DNA of 64,000 nucleotides. It comes from Pithys albifrons albifrons (taxonomy: Eukaryota; Chordata; Aves; Passeriformes; Thamnophilidae). How positions within the stretch are numbered: position 1 is the stretch's first letter; each line of letters begins with the position of its first letter. The stretch is taken from the NCBI RefSeq assembly GCF_047495875.1, contig NC_092461.1, positions 62,794,299-62,858,298 on the forward strand. Reading direction: 5' to 3'. Positions 27,001 through 38,215 of this stretch are shown here, piece after piece. The translations under genes and the position numbers were made by a program. The notes under the pieces were generated by a model. The model was not told the origin of the DNA and searched no databases. It saw only the letters and a program-made list of their open reading frames with translations.

Positions 27001-30000
27001 ACAGACAGTGTTTATCCATAGCATTGCTCATCTGTGGTCCAACCAAGAAACTGAAGATATCAAGTTCTTCCAGCTTAAGCTCCTTAGCAATACTGGCAAA
27101 GCAAGTAGGTAAGCTCCATCTCTACATATGGAAAGAGGTAGGTGCTTTTGAAGATTTCCTAGAGGAAATCCTGCTTGCCTAACTGCAGTGCCTGGAGGCC
27201 TTCAGGGGGACTCTCTTCATTAATCAGAGAAAGAATATGCCTTTAGGTAGCTGCTAGGTAACTATTTAAGACCCAAGGGGAACCTCAAGTGTCTTGGCTA
27301 CGCAGGCTGGATCCCACCTTCAGAACCTCATTCACCTTTGTAAAGCATCAGCTCAGCAGGCTGTTTCTGTCCTCTTTTGTCCCCACATTGCTTATCATCT
27401 TTTCTCCAAAGCCTATTTGTTGATTTAGAAAGTCAGAAACAGTAAGTGAGGACTTTCCATGTTCTGAGTGACACTGCAGCAATCCTCTAAATGAAAACAG
27501 ATAGGCTTTTGTTCAAAGTGCACATTTAGCCTCCTGCTCCTGGTGACACTGGCACAGTCACACATCTGTTATCATGCCTTCTCCTGTAGAGACACACAGT
27601 GCCGCAGTTCATCGGGTGAGGTGTCACCAGGTAGTTGAGCATCTTACAGCTCACAGGTTGGCCATGTTTTCTCCCCCTCACCCCAAGCCACCAGCTCCAA
27701 TCACTTTCCTTGCACCATGTGGACCTTCTGTCCACTTGCTGAGATGAACCAACTCAGTAGGCAGGCAGCCAACACAGCTTCCCACTGCTCTGGTGAGCTC
27801 ATTCATCATGCAAGGAGGAGGTGAGCCAAAAGCCAAACCTGGCACACGGGAGGAGATGGGAGCACACTGCTGGAGGCAGAGGATGGGGGAGGATCAAGGA
27901 TGGGTTTCTCCAGGGCAGCAAGCTATTCCACTGCCTGAGAGGAATCAAGAAACCTCATCCTCTGTTGCAATAAAACCTCTTCAACCAAATGAGAGTTATC
28001 AGACAACCGATCAGAAATTTCAGGGGGAACTGATTATGTGTAAACCTCAGGAAAAAAAGTTGGGTTTTTTTAATTGCCAGGCATGACATGCACAAACCCA
28101 CCATGTTCACAGAGCCTGCCTGCATTTCCATAGGAAGATTTGGGATTTCTCTTAGTTTCCTTCATCTTTCTGGAGCTGCATGCAAGCCAGCTGCCTCAGC
28201 AACAAGGAAGATTAGGTTTAAAAAACCAGAAAGCAGAGATCTGAACTTCTCAAGTTGTATCTTGACTCTACCACTTCAAGCTTTAAAAAGGAGGCTAAAT
28301 ATCTTGAGACTACTGATAAAAGTCAGGAGAGTTGGCTGTTTTGCAGACGTTTATGGGCTTGGCAACCCATTTTTCTGTTTTTAAGTGAAAACAGAGAAAC
28401 AGTGCACATGCTAGAATAACGAGCATCTTGGCACATTGCAATTACAATACTGGAACAGACCACTATTCTGTTTTAATGGATGCTTTTGAGAAAAACAATC
28501 CCCTATGTTCAGCTCCCTGTTACATTTATTCTCCAGAACACTGCCAAAGCTTCCCCATCTTCTCTGTGGGTTTTCCAAACAGAGTTCACCTCCTGTGAAG
28601 CACCACAAAAATACAGCTGCTGTCGAGCAGCTCCTCTCCTTGCTAAGATGGGTTAGAGTCACATCACAGAGAAATGGCAACATGCAGTGCCGTAATTACA
28701 TTCAGACAGCACCAGGAGAGGGTTTTTTTAGAATATAACATCATTGACTTTCTAGTCTTTTGCTTCCACTTAGAAATTCCATGAAATATTCTAGCACTGA
28801 TCTACAGACAGACTGGATTTCCACAGCACAGTAACACATCTAGAAATCTCCCAGTACTTGAAGAATTGGTGAAAAGGAGTAATTTTTTTTAGTTCCATCA
28901 ATATAATCAACTCTGCGGGGAACTATAAATATTACAATGTAGGATTATATTTAACTGTAAATTAATTTTTGCTATAAAAGAAGTAAAAAAATTAAAATCA
29001 TGATAAAATTTTGGGGGCATAAAGGTCAGCTATTACAAAAAATGTTTCACTGTAACCAAATCACTGGTGATGCTTAAGGCTGGGAAGTCTCAGAGCTACA
29101 GGATTAATAGGACACACACAGTAACAAAAGCTTACCAAACTTTTAAGCAGATTCTAAAAATGGAAACTAAAGTTCTGGGAAATTCACTGATACCAAATCT
29201 GCTGTGTGTATAAACCATAAAACGAAACAAGCATTAGTTTTCTCAGGAAATAAGTCTTAAGAAACCAAAAATTAAAAAATAATTACCCTAACCAGTTAAA
29301 ATTAACTTTTGAGCATGGACAAGCAATGCTAAACAAAGATCTTGCTGGGGCTCTTAAAAGCAGTCTGCTGACATAACTGAAACATGCAAAAATAATTCAG
29401 CTAAAAAGTGTCTGGTTTGGCAATCCATTTGTTACTCTGCTGCATTCCGAGGTGGCACTGTGTAGAGCCTTGAGTCTTTCCAACTTACAGCATCCTCTCC
29501 AAGCACATGATAGCATTGAATTTGCCCTGCTTGGTAAGAACAACAGTAGAGTTATTGCACTCTGATCATATGGAAATGGTGAATGAGTGTTGAAGCAAGA
29601 ATAGTGAAAGCCCCCCCAAAAAAACAAAACCAAGGGGAACAGGAGGGAATCTTATGTTGCTGAACCAACTGGGAAGGCAGAGTGATGATTTAAGACTTGT
29701 TAAAGGGAACAGCAGGCTGACTTGCTGCCACTACTAGGGCACAACAAAGGGGACTGTATGACCTCCCGCTCCCTTCTACTGCTGCTTTCCACACATGCCC
29801 AGGGAAAATGTCCACAGGTAACTGCAGTGCAGGGACAGCCACAACTCAACAGAACATTCACTGCATACATACAAAACCTCCTACTTCACCTGTAGCACAC
29901 TTCCAGCTGCTCTACCTGCAATGGAGGTGTTAGGAAATCCTAGTATGAGAAGGACAACTATTGGGTGACACGTGTGTCACACAGCTCTCTCGTGAACAGT

Positions 30001-30510
30001 GCCTTCTAATTTAATATACTCAAAATCTCCAAAGATAGCAGTTACAATTTAAACAGGCATTCTGAAAGGACACTCTTGATCCCATTATCAGTGCCATGGA
30101 TGGGATTACAATGAGGATGGTAATGGTGGAAATGTTTTAGGAGAGATCTAGTATCAACAGCAGGAGTGGCCACTAATTGGATTCTTTCTGTGTCACCAAA
30201 GAGTTGTCACGGGACCCTCGTTCTCTGTTGAACACTGCAGCTCTCAAGGCTCTCAAAAAGGAGCTTTTTCAATTGTTATCGCATCAGTCTGCCTTCTCAC
30301 TCAAACACAAATCCCCCAAAGCTCTTTCTAAACCTAAGGAAATCATGGAACCCATGACATCTGCGACAAGTGCCCAGCCCTGCCTGGGTAAGAATGGGCC
30401 CTCACATAACACAACGTTCAAACTCCTGATCCTGCATGAACATTTGGTCATATACATATATAACATCAAATGCAGGATGTAAGTTAAACAAAGCTAGATA
30501 AAAAAAAAAA

Positions 30511-30554
30511 CCTGCAAACTGTAAAAAAACCCCCCCTGCAAATTGTAAAAATAG
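30511..30554. repeat. Short tandem duplication, 24-base period
   Basis: The unit 'cctgcaaactgtaaaaaaac' (30511-30530) is repeated as 'cctgcaaattgtaaaaatag' from 30535. It is preceded by a run of at least ten A and contains A7C7 at the junction (30523-30536). The duplication was probably generated by slippage at the homopolymer tracts. Confidence 0.8.
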
Positions 30555-31784
30555 TCCACAATGAAGTGTTCTAGCCAGAAGAGAATTTGCAAATCTTTCA
30601 AATTATTTTTTCCATAGCTGTCTAACATCCACTGAATGTGTGTTTTATAATGGCTTCCACATTTAGGAACCCTGTCCACAGCATCACAACATTTTAAATA
30701 AACTGTTTTTATCAGTTCCTGACTAGAATGAGAGTTGGTACTATAATTTTCACACTGTTACTTGCCATCTCTAGGATACTTCTGGATTTCTACCTGCAAT
30801 TTTTTTCCTAACAACTTCTTATTTAGCCTACTTTTTGAAGGTGTATTTACATGCCCTTTGGCAATTCACCAAGGGAAGTTTTTTCAATGTGAAATTACAC
30901 CAATCACAATTAATTTTTTTCCTCTGAAACAGAGACAAAAATCAATGAAGGGCCAAAAAGACATGCCAAGAAGCAGAAATTGAAGTTGCATATTGTGATG
31001 GAACAAGCTCACCCACCTCGATTATAAAGTGCTAAGAAAAGGAAGCCCCTGACAAGCAATAAACTGACACATAATTTAAGACAATTCAGGGCAGAACACA
31101 TTCTGGCTGGAAAACATTTTCTTGTGCTCTACCTCACTGCTCAGAGCAATGAGAGAAAAAAAAAGGTGACACTGAAAACTCTATGCAGAGAGTAAGTTAT
31201 CCCACCTAGTCTTCACTAGCTGGGGGAAAAAGAAATACACGAGCTTTTGTGCAGTGCAGGTTACCTCATATCACAAACAGAGTTGATAGTACAGACATGC
31301 CTGGTATGTTCAGCATTCCATATCAAGCAAAGATGAATTAGCCACAACAAAAATGCATTACAGCTTTCATGCAGCAGTTTATGGATCTTTCTGTACCTCT
31401 GGAATTTTTTACCTTGAGCATCGTGGAACTTGTTACTGTCTCAGATCTTTTCCTCAGATTATTTTTATCTCATTGTGAGGAACATCTTTGTGAGTTTTGA
31501 ACACTTTTACAGCTGCTAGGATGCTAATGGGAACTTCATGTGTGTACCCAGCACAAGTGCTCTCAGGGAAAAAAAGCCAATGTCAAAGGAAGGTATGTAG
31601 AAGTCACCATAAATATGTCTTTGAATGTTTACCATCTGGAACAGTAGATTACATTTTGACAAGAAGCCGGACTGCCCCGTGGGCATTGTCTTTTAAACAG
31701 CCCCATCATTATAAAGGAAGGAAAAACATGATTTGCTGTTCCCAGTTTTTCAGCAAGATTTTCTGGCAGTGCTAGAGAAACTAG

Positions 31785-31799
31785 TTTTTTTTTTTTTTT
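31785..31799. repeat. Poly-T run (15)
   Basis: Fifteen consecutive T directly after an 'actag' word. No adjacent element was identified. Confidence 0.9.
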
Positions 31800-33226
31800 G
31801 TAGTAAAACAATAATAAGCTGGGCATGTGTAGTTAGCTATGCACTTTCCTGAAAAAATATGGTTTCTTATAGATCACCCAACCAATAAAGAGGGATGTAT
31901 TTCATTTAGGCAGTGACAGAGGCAGGCTGTGCAGCTCACAGTGCTGCACCTTAACTTTGGAAGACTAAACCTCTGTGTGCCGAAGCTGGTGTACTGGGCA
32001 TCTCACAGGACACACTGGGAGCGAGGAGAAATTCAATATACAAGACTTTAACATAAAGTCATAACGAGATTTTCCTTTGGTTTTGTTTTTCATTTTGTGC
32101 TTGTAAAAGTTTCCATCACTTTTTACAATGAGAAAGTGTGGCCTGAGAGAAAATTCAAAATGGTCAAATTTATTCACATAAACCTTGGTCTGGTTCTACA
32201 GTCATTTAAGGGGTTGAGCTAATTCTTTGTTTCCAATTGCTGTGGATGACTTCTGAGGATACATTTATACTAAAGAGTGTGTTTGCAAACACAGGCTGAG
32301 AACAACCTGTAAAGGGGCCAAATAGTCTGTTCAAAAACAAGTTAACAACAAAGTTGATTTGTGCAACCCAAAACACGGGTTTATGGGAATGGTTACACAG
32401 TTGAATGCCAAAATCACAAAGCTCCAGCTATAAATCCCCTTGCTCAGCCTACTAAACAGATCTTATTTCAGAACTCATTATATACAGTATTATTTATGGA
32501 TTATCTCACCTGTAAGTGGTGAGGACAATGTTAGATTTCTTTCACAAGTAGGAGGCCAATAATTCATAAGCACCACAGGTATGTGAGAGTTAGTGTGAAG
32601 ATCTGTCGTAGTGCAAAAGAAATAATTTTGTTACTCTGCGCAGGAAGACAGCATATATATACAGCAAATCTTTTACTAAAACCCCCCAAACAAATAAAAG
32701 GAAAATAACCCATCCTCTAATTTCTCCATCTGGATCATTCAGAGTAAAACAATGAGAACATCTACTCTAATATGCTAACATACTGTAATTAGTGATAACA
32801 CTTCTCACTTATTTAATTTGCTGGGCTTCCCACGCTCTAGACATCAATGAACTTAATAGCAGAATTAAATGAAAATGATAGCAGAGTACTTCCATAACTA
32901 ATTTCTAATTGCATTTCTGCCCCTCTTCCTTCCTAAGCATAAATTTTTTGCGTATTAATTAACACTTCACATCACTAGGTTAGAAACTATAAATACAGCG
33001 AGACTTTAATGATCCATTATAGTGATGATACTTAGTTTTCAATGACTTGTAAAACTTTCACAAACAGATCTGCAAATGAATTACATTCATCTGCTCTGCT
33101 GCAGCTGCAAGAGCAACATTACGTTGCACCCTGCCTTTCCCTACTTTCCTGATTTTCTCTTAACTTTACGCCCATGTGTAAGCCAAACCATCCCGATGCC
33201 GATCATCAGAAGCCCCGCCAGGTCTC

Positions 33227-33234
33227 TATAAAGG
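33227..33234 (+). promoter_or_regulatory. TATA-like box, plus strand
   Basis: TATAAAGG sits just downstream of a GC-rich 'gccccgcc' element (33212-33219) and about 130 bases before a CpG-rich patch. This spacing would place a start site near 33258. It is the best TATA match near the CpG islands and points rightward, opposite to the minus-strand splice donors, so it may mark divergent or antisense transcription. TATA-like words are common by chance in AT-rich DNA, so the call rests on position. Confidence 0.35.
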
Positions 33235-33359
33235 AGTCTTCAAACTTTACAGACATCTCAAACGCACTTTCAAAACAGTCTGGTTTGCCTCACAGCTGAG
33301 CCCCAGACAGGCTGCACACTACTAAAGCATCCTCCTCAAAGCCTAGGAAATACTCTGCC

Positions 33360-33600
33360 CCGCTTCCTTCTCCCGCCCGACCACGGATGTGTTGGAACAC
33401 GGAGGCGTCTGTACCCGCAGCCACAGTACCCACCCGTGCCCGGGTGCCGCTTCCCCCGCGCCGCTCCGGGCACACACGTGTGTGCGGAGCGGAGAGCGGC
33501 GCCTGCGGGGGGGTAGGGGAGACACCCGCAGAGCTCGGATACACCGCTCCAGGGTTGATTTTCCAATCTACACCTCCGAAAGCGTGACCTTAGCGACGTT
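33360..33600. promoter_or_regulatory. Small CpG-rich patch
   Basis: Roughly 240 bases are rich in G, C and CpG, for example 'ccgcgccgctccgggc' near 33455-33470 and the cluster at 33480-33505, in otherwise CpG-depleted DNA. It contains the E-box-bearing word ACACGTGTGT (about 33474-33483). It is separated by about 850 bases of ordinary composition from the main island at 34440-35000. It is probably part of the same promoter region or an alternative promoter. The open frames crossing it on both strands (33290-33730) are long only because GC-rich DNA has few stop codons. Confidence 0.65.
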
Positions 33601-33787
33601 AAGTGTTAGCTTTATGAAGACAGCCAAGCATCAGGCTGTGCTCGCTGTTATCTGTCAGCCGTACAATAGCAGCATTGATAAGGCAGCAGCAACTGGCTTT
33701 GACAAGTGTGCTGTGCTAGCATTCCTCTGAAAACCGTGAAGGAAAAACGAAAAAAAAGAGAGAAACATGAGGTGCCTTTTACTTTAC

Positions 33788-34290
33788 CTGAACAAAGTGT
33801 GGGGTTTTACTTTTCCGTCTGAGCTGCTGGAAACGATTCCTCCCTCTTCTCCCCCAAAGCTAGGTATTGCTTCTTTTGCTTGCAGCTCACACTTGAGGAA
33901 GACCACACAGCTCCAGCAAGGCTGCCTCTCTCCCCTAATCCCCACTCGAGTGTGATGACACACACTAACCCCAACCATCTGTTGAAACACGTCCTCAAGC
34001 ACTCAGCACAGTGGTGTGTCAAGACGGGCTGCCCAATCCAATCGCTGGGGTTGGGTGGCTCTTAAGGAGCTGGAGGCAGAGACAAGGGCAGAAACTATAG
34101 GGCTTGAGAACTCTTTAGCAAAGTAACCTGAGATTTTGAGAAAGGGCTGCTATTGAAAAAAAGAGCAGAAGGGGGAGGTACTCGCGGGAAGGTAGAGGGA
34201 GTGGATTAGTCTGGTGGCCAGTTGTGTAACTTCTCACAACTCCTTGTATTCCCAAAGGACCACTGGGACCCTCTCGCAGTGGGATGCACA
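33788..34290 (-). other. Possible alternative first exon (minus strand)
   Basis: The right-hand limit is a guess from a TATA-like word at about 34316-34323. The left limit is the donor CAG|GTAAAG, with the last exon base at 33788 and GT at 33787-33786. No long ATG-initiated frame runs through it with a recognisable product, so it would be 5' untranslated. The alternative is that the donor is a chance match. Confidence 0.25.
34033..34042 (+). promoter_or_regulatory. Tandem CCAAT boxes
   Basis: CCAATCCAAT is two abutting NF-Y-type CCAAT motifs, about 430 bases from the minus-strand donor of the main island and between the two CpG-rich patches. NF-Y sites normally act in either orientation within promoters. 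Binding cannot be judged from sequence alone. Confidence 0.4.
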
Positions 34291-34692
34291 GAAGCACAAG
34301 AGCAACACTGAAATGTTTTTATGGCGCGTCTATTGAGGGCAATCTCCTCTCAGAGACGCTTTTCAAAAAGAGATAAAAGATGCAGTTTCAAATCCTGGTA
34401 CAAGTGCTACTGCGGGAGTCGTTTACACGGCAATGTGACATTTGCATCCCGAAATCCCAACTCCTTACCGTGCCGCGGTTACCCCGTGGCTGCCTCCAGC
34501 CTTCCTGGGAGAACGGCGGAGAGAGACTGGAGGAACACCGAGGGGCGAGGCGGGGAGAAGAGAAGAGATCCAAAGGGCAAATATTTCTGCTCCTGCACAG
34601 AGACATCTGCGAGTCCTTCCCCGCGAACCCGCGCTTCCCGGGATGCGGCTTAGACGCCTCGGCTCCCCGGCGTGCCCAGCGGCACACGCTGT

Positions 34693-34703
34693 CCGCCCGC
34701 CCC
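34693..34703 (-). promoter_or_regulatory. GC boxes (Sp1/KLF-type)
   Basis: The plus strand reads CCGCCCGCCCC, so the minus strand carries two overlapping GGGCGG-type cores. The site is central in the CpG island and inside the putative first exon or core promoter. Confidence 0.5.
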
Positions 34704-34760
34704 GGGGCTGCCGCAGCAGCGGCGCCGCGCCCGCCGCGCTGTTCTGACAGCTGCGGCCCC

Positions 34761-34802
34761 GCACCGCGCTCCCTGCACCGCGCTCTCCGCACCGGGCTCA
34801 GC
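34761..34802. repeat. Three tandem 14-base GC-rich units
   Basis: The units are gcaccgcgctccct (34761-34774), gcaccgcgctctcc (34775-34788) and gcaccgggctcagc (34789-34802). The shared core is GCACCGsGCTC. It lies inside the CpG island and may be a repeated binding site or a slippage product. Confidence 0.8.
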
Positions 34803-36841
34803 GCCGGGTCCCCGCGCCACTCCCTCCCGCCTCTCCGCCGCGGTGCCACCCGCCTGTTGCTTCCCCCGCTCCCCACCCGCTTCCGCCACCTTCGCGCCGC
34901 CTCGGACTGTCTTGCGGGATGCAGCTGCAGTTTCAGGATTGCCGCCCTTCCCCAAGGGAGTCGTCACCGCTCCAGTCCGGGCTGTGGCCTCCGGGCAGTG
35001 CCGAGGCAGATCTGGACTATGTCTAGCCTGTTCCTCAGTTTCCCTCGGCTACAAAGCAATCATTGTCACACCTTATTCTCTCTCAGGGACACTGCCAGGA
35101 AAAATCCACTAATTTATAGAAGATGTCCGGGAAGGATAGATAAGGGACACTGAAAAACTGCTAAGTGCTAAAGAAACAATTCTTTCCCCTCCCTGTAACA
35201 GGATAACGTGGAAGACTTAAAATCTCAAGGGTTTTCACCTCATTACCAAGTGCCTGACTTGACACTTGCATTAATCTACATTTCACATTATGACAGATGT
35301 TGTGTTTTGTTTGAACTGAAAAGGAAGGACGTCGTTTTGGCATTAAAAGTTACCCTAAAAATGTTAACATCCAACTTGAAGAAAGGTTTGCAATTGTGAA
35401 AAGACACACTCTGCCCAGCTATATGAAAGCCATATGAGGGTCTTGAAATGTTGATTTGGCTTACTTGTTCTTTAATACCTTACACAAGGCTGTTTCTAAA
35501 GGAGTAGTGGCAAAGTGAATTCTTAATAAAAAGTAAGATTCAAGATCTGGGGTCTGTGCCCAGTTAGCTGTTATCAGAGAAGAAAGGAAGAAGAAACTGC
35601 AGTCCTATTTGCATTTGCTCAAATTCTTCTCCAAGTAATGATACAGTGTCTGTTTCAGCCTACTACCCGGAAACTGCTAACACAGATGCTGAGTATCCAC
35701 TAAAACACTACTCCCTAACCTGCTAATTCCAGATAAACAACTGAACATTATTTTTAACAATAATATGTGGTGAAGTAGGGATGCAACTACTGTCCCTGGG
35801 GTATTGTAAGATTCTTAATGTTGCCAATTACGTCTTCGGGGCAACGGTTTGGTTTGATTTTGTTTCATTCTACCAGACTGTGTTCTGTAAACACGCTGGA
35901 TAACCTCACATACTTGGAAAGCCCCAGAGACTTTATTGAACTCATTTGCATTCTCTTTGGCTGTACATCCATTACCACTATTGTATAGCAACTGCGTTAA
36001 AAATCATTAGCAATCAGAAATGTGGAGTATCAAAGAGCCCCCAAATTTATGCTGTATCATCCTGGGTACTGACTCATTGTCTAAAATGCAGCTCAGCTCA
36101 CGGCTGCTCTGTTTAATACAGCGCAGACTCAGCAAGGTTCAACCTCTAGATAGTGCTAACCAACATGAATGACTGTGGTATGCAGTACAATTATTTCATG
36201 TTGTGCTGTTTGTATGCTTACACAATGTTGTGTATTTTATCTGTATACAAACATACATAAGCAACTTACTGAGCATTTGTGTGCTGTACAGGCCCAGATC
36301 TGTTAGGTTTTTTGCCTGTGTAAGTCAGGGGGACCACAGCTGATGCCTGTTAAGTCACAACAGAGTAAAATTGACATAGTTAAAAGGACCCCAATTGACT
36401 ATTTGGTACCCAGAAACACACGCACACACACATTTATCTTCAAAGACTCTGCAATGACTTCAAATACAAATTTTCACCCCGATAACCAATGTTAGCAATA
36501 GCTCCCAAACATTGCGCATGATCATGTTTTCACTTAAAAGCTACTGCTGATGTTGCGGGATAATTTAACCGCTACTTGTATGACTACAGCCAGATTTAGT
36601 TTGCTATGACAGTTTATAACACACATTTCCACCACTTCTTCTCTATCCAGACTGCCATCTGCAAAGAGTTTAGGTTTTAAAGGCTGACATGAAAGCTGCA
36701 CTGGAAGAGCCATACCCGAAATGCTGTTAAAATTATGCATCATAAAACAGGTTCTCAAGTTGACTATCAAACCCATGAACTCTTGCTAAGGTCAGGCTTT
36801 CCCCACTCACAGAAGACTTGTAGCAAAGTGAATAATTCTTT

Positions 36842-36849
36842 ATGCAAAT
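36842..36849 (+). promoter_or_regulatory. Octamer motif ATGCAAAT
   Basis: An exact POU-factor octamer lies about 1.9 kb right of the CpG island. A single 8-base match in AT-rich DNA is weak evidence of function. Confidence 0.2.
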
Positions 36850-38165
36850 AAGACAATCCTAATATGCAAGATTAATTGTAGGTAATTGTGATATTGAGAA
36901 ACAGTCACTCCTGTTTTGTTCCCACAGATAACATGTCCCTTACATAGTAGCTCCAACTGGTTTCCATGGTAGCCAACAGCATCTTTAAGCCAGGGCACTA
37001 AGCTTCATTCAGCGCTGCCTAGACTTAGATTCACCACCTTTCCTCCAGCACAGATGGCCTTAGCAGTTTTCTGTGTCCACGTGGACATATCTACACATTC
37101 ACACACATGCAATTCTGCTCAAGAACCTCATGTAATTCTCAACTCCGGAATTTTCAGTTCTCAAAAATAATTAAAGGGGATTTTTCATGGTTCCTGTGGC
37201 AATCTCAATATATCTCTTCCGCCAATATCTGATCTTTTACTTCCTTGAATCACTACAAGTTGACTCTGGTATCCATTTTTTCCTGAAGAGTTTATATGGG
37301 AACAGAATAGGTTCTAGAACACAACTACAAATCCACAGATAAGTCTACCGTCAAATTCTAGCCTAAAATGTACTCATGCTTCTGCTGAGTTTGGGTGATA
37401 TGTCCTCAATAATGAGATATAATAAAAAGGTCTCTAAAATCCTGAGTGGCAAAAAAAGAAAGGAGATAAGGAATTATCAACAAATGTTTCTGTCTAAAGA
37501 TCCCAGAATACAGCAGGTTCAAAGAAGCACAGAAAGATATGCTGCTTCATATGGAGCACAGTGAAGCCTTCACTCACTGCAGGATGCAGTGGGGATAAAA
37601 ATGACATGTGTCCAAGTGCCTGGGCAAGTTCATGGAAAAAATAATGTACTCACAGCAATTAAATACAAATGCATGACTTCTCACACAGGGAATCCCTGGA
37701 GTGGATCCTGGACAAGTATCATTCTGTGCTTGTCCTATTCTTACATTTTACCCCAAGCATCCACTATGTGCTGCTATTGCAAGGTGCCAAGCCTAGTATA
37801 TCCACGATTTAGTGTGGCACAGCTGTTCTTTCTTTCTTAAAGAATTTAGCCATTGGTAGTTTTTGGGCCTCATCATAGGTAGTATAAGGGAGATGAATTC
37901 CTTTCAAGAACTTAAGCCAAAATTTTTAGAGGTTAGCTCATAAATCCATATTCAGGAACCTAAGTAAAAATAGTCTGATAGTATTGAGTATACAGTAGCT
38001 GCTAGTGAAGCCAGCAGTTAATTTTATTTTTCTCCATATGTGGGCATTCCAAAGTCAGACATAGGCTCATGTAAAATTTGGATGCTAAATCCCAAACTGT
38101 GCTCTGTGTAAAACTCTGCTCAGCTGTTCACTTGAATTCCAGAAACATGTGGTCTTTCAAAAGCG

Positions 38166-38215
38166 TTCCCCTGGCACCTCTGTGCATTCCCCTGGCACCT
38201 CTGTACATTCCCCCA
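38166..38215. repeat. Tandem repeat, 21-base unit, about 2.5 copies
   Basis: Unit 'ttcccctggcacctctgtgca' occurs at 38166-38186 and 38187-38207 with a single change (G to A near its end). A partial third copy starting 'ttccccc' follows. Confidence 0.85.

Larger units (their letters stand above)
24086..33226. other. Non-coding stretch, no gene seen
   Basis: No coding region can be supported over about 9 kb. Open frames such as 24130-24504 (minus), 25375-25955, 26888-27182, 27526-28384, 28411-28738, 30177-30482 and 31497-31826 overlap each other on both strands and carry no familiar motifs. Small structures include a 24-base-period duplication at 30511-30554, a 15-base T run at 31785-31799 and runs of C and A near 29611-29624. 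The last 500 bases before the TATA-like box are AT-rich with several TAAT cores and may be promoter-proximal. If the minus-strand gene starts near 34.5 kb, this is probably intron 1 DNA. Confidence 0.55.
33601..34439. promoter_or_regulatory. Linker between the CpG-rich patches, with minus-strand splice donor and CCAAT pair
   Basis: This inter-island DNA contains a strong minus-strand splice donor, CAG|GTAAAG, whose exon would end at 33788. It also contains two adjacent CCAAT boxes on the plus strand (34033-34042, CCAATCCAAT). A TATA-like word on the minus strand (CCATAAAA, about 34316-34323) is placed so that a start near 34290 would give a first exon of about 500 bases ending at the donor. 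This is a coherent but unproven alternative first exon for a leftward gene. Confidence 0.4.
34469..34900 (-). other. Putative first exon of a minus-strand gene, identity unknown
   Basis: Reading the minus strand, the GC-rich block ends in a splice donor, ACG|GTAAGG, with the last exon base at 34469 and the intronic GT at 34468-34467. It is purine-rich in the way 5' UTRs of CpG-island genes often are. Between about 34950 and the donor I see only one minus-strand ATG (34606-34604). It opens 46 codons that reach the donor in phase 0 and stay open into the intron. That short peptide (starting MSLCRSRNICPLDLF) resembles nothing I know, so it is either an upstream ORF or the N-terminal coding part of an unrecognised protein. 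The start site is not visible; 34900 is a round estimate. No downstream exon could be assigned within the 33 kb to the left, so the first intron would be very long. Confidence 0.45.
34440..35000. promoter_or_regulatory. CpG island promoter
   Basis: This is the most GC- and CpG-rich block of the window, about 560 bases with sharp edges against AT-rich flanks. It holds a GC box cluster on the minus strand (plus-strand CCGCCCGCCCC, 34693-34703), further Sp1-like words, and a three-copy 14-base tandem repeat (34761-34802). CpG islands of this size in vertebrates nearly always mark transcription start sites. The donor at 34469 favours leftward (minus-strand) transcription. Long open frames on both strands across it (up to 257 codons on plus, 162 on minus) are explained by lack of stop codons in GC-rich DNA. 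Confidence 0.85.

Noticed and set aside
34388..34876. 162-codon minus-strand frame as a complete protein
   Set aside because: It opens on GTG, not ATG, is Arg/Gly-rich because of base composition, and runs through a good splice donor. Only the 46-codon part after the ATG is kept as a possibility.
34380..35153. 257-codon plus-strand open frame across the CpG island
   Set aside because: GC-rich DNA has few stop codons. Several frames on both strands are open here, the composition is low-complexity (Ala, Pro, Arg runs) and no domain is visible.
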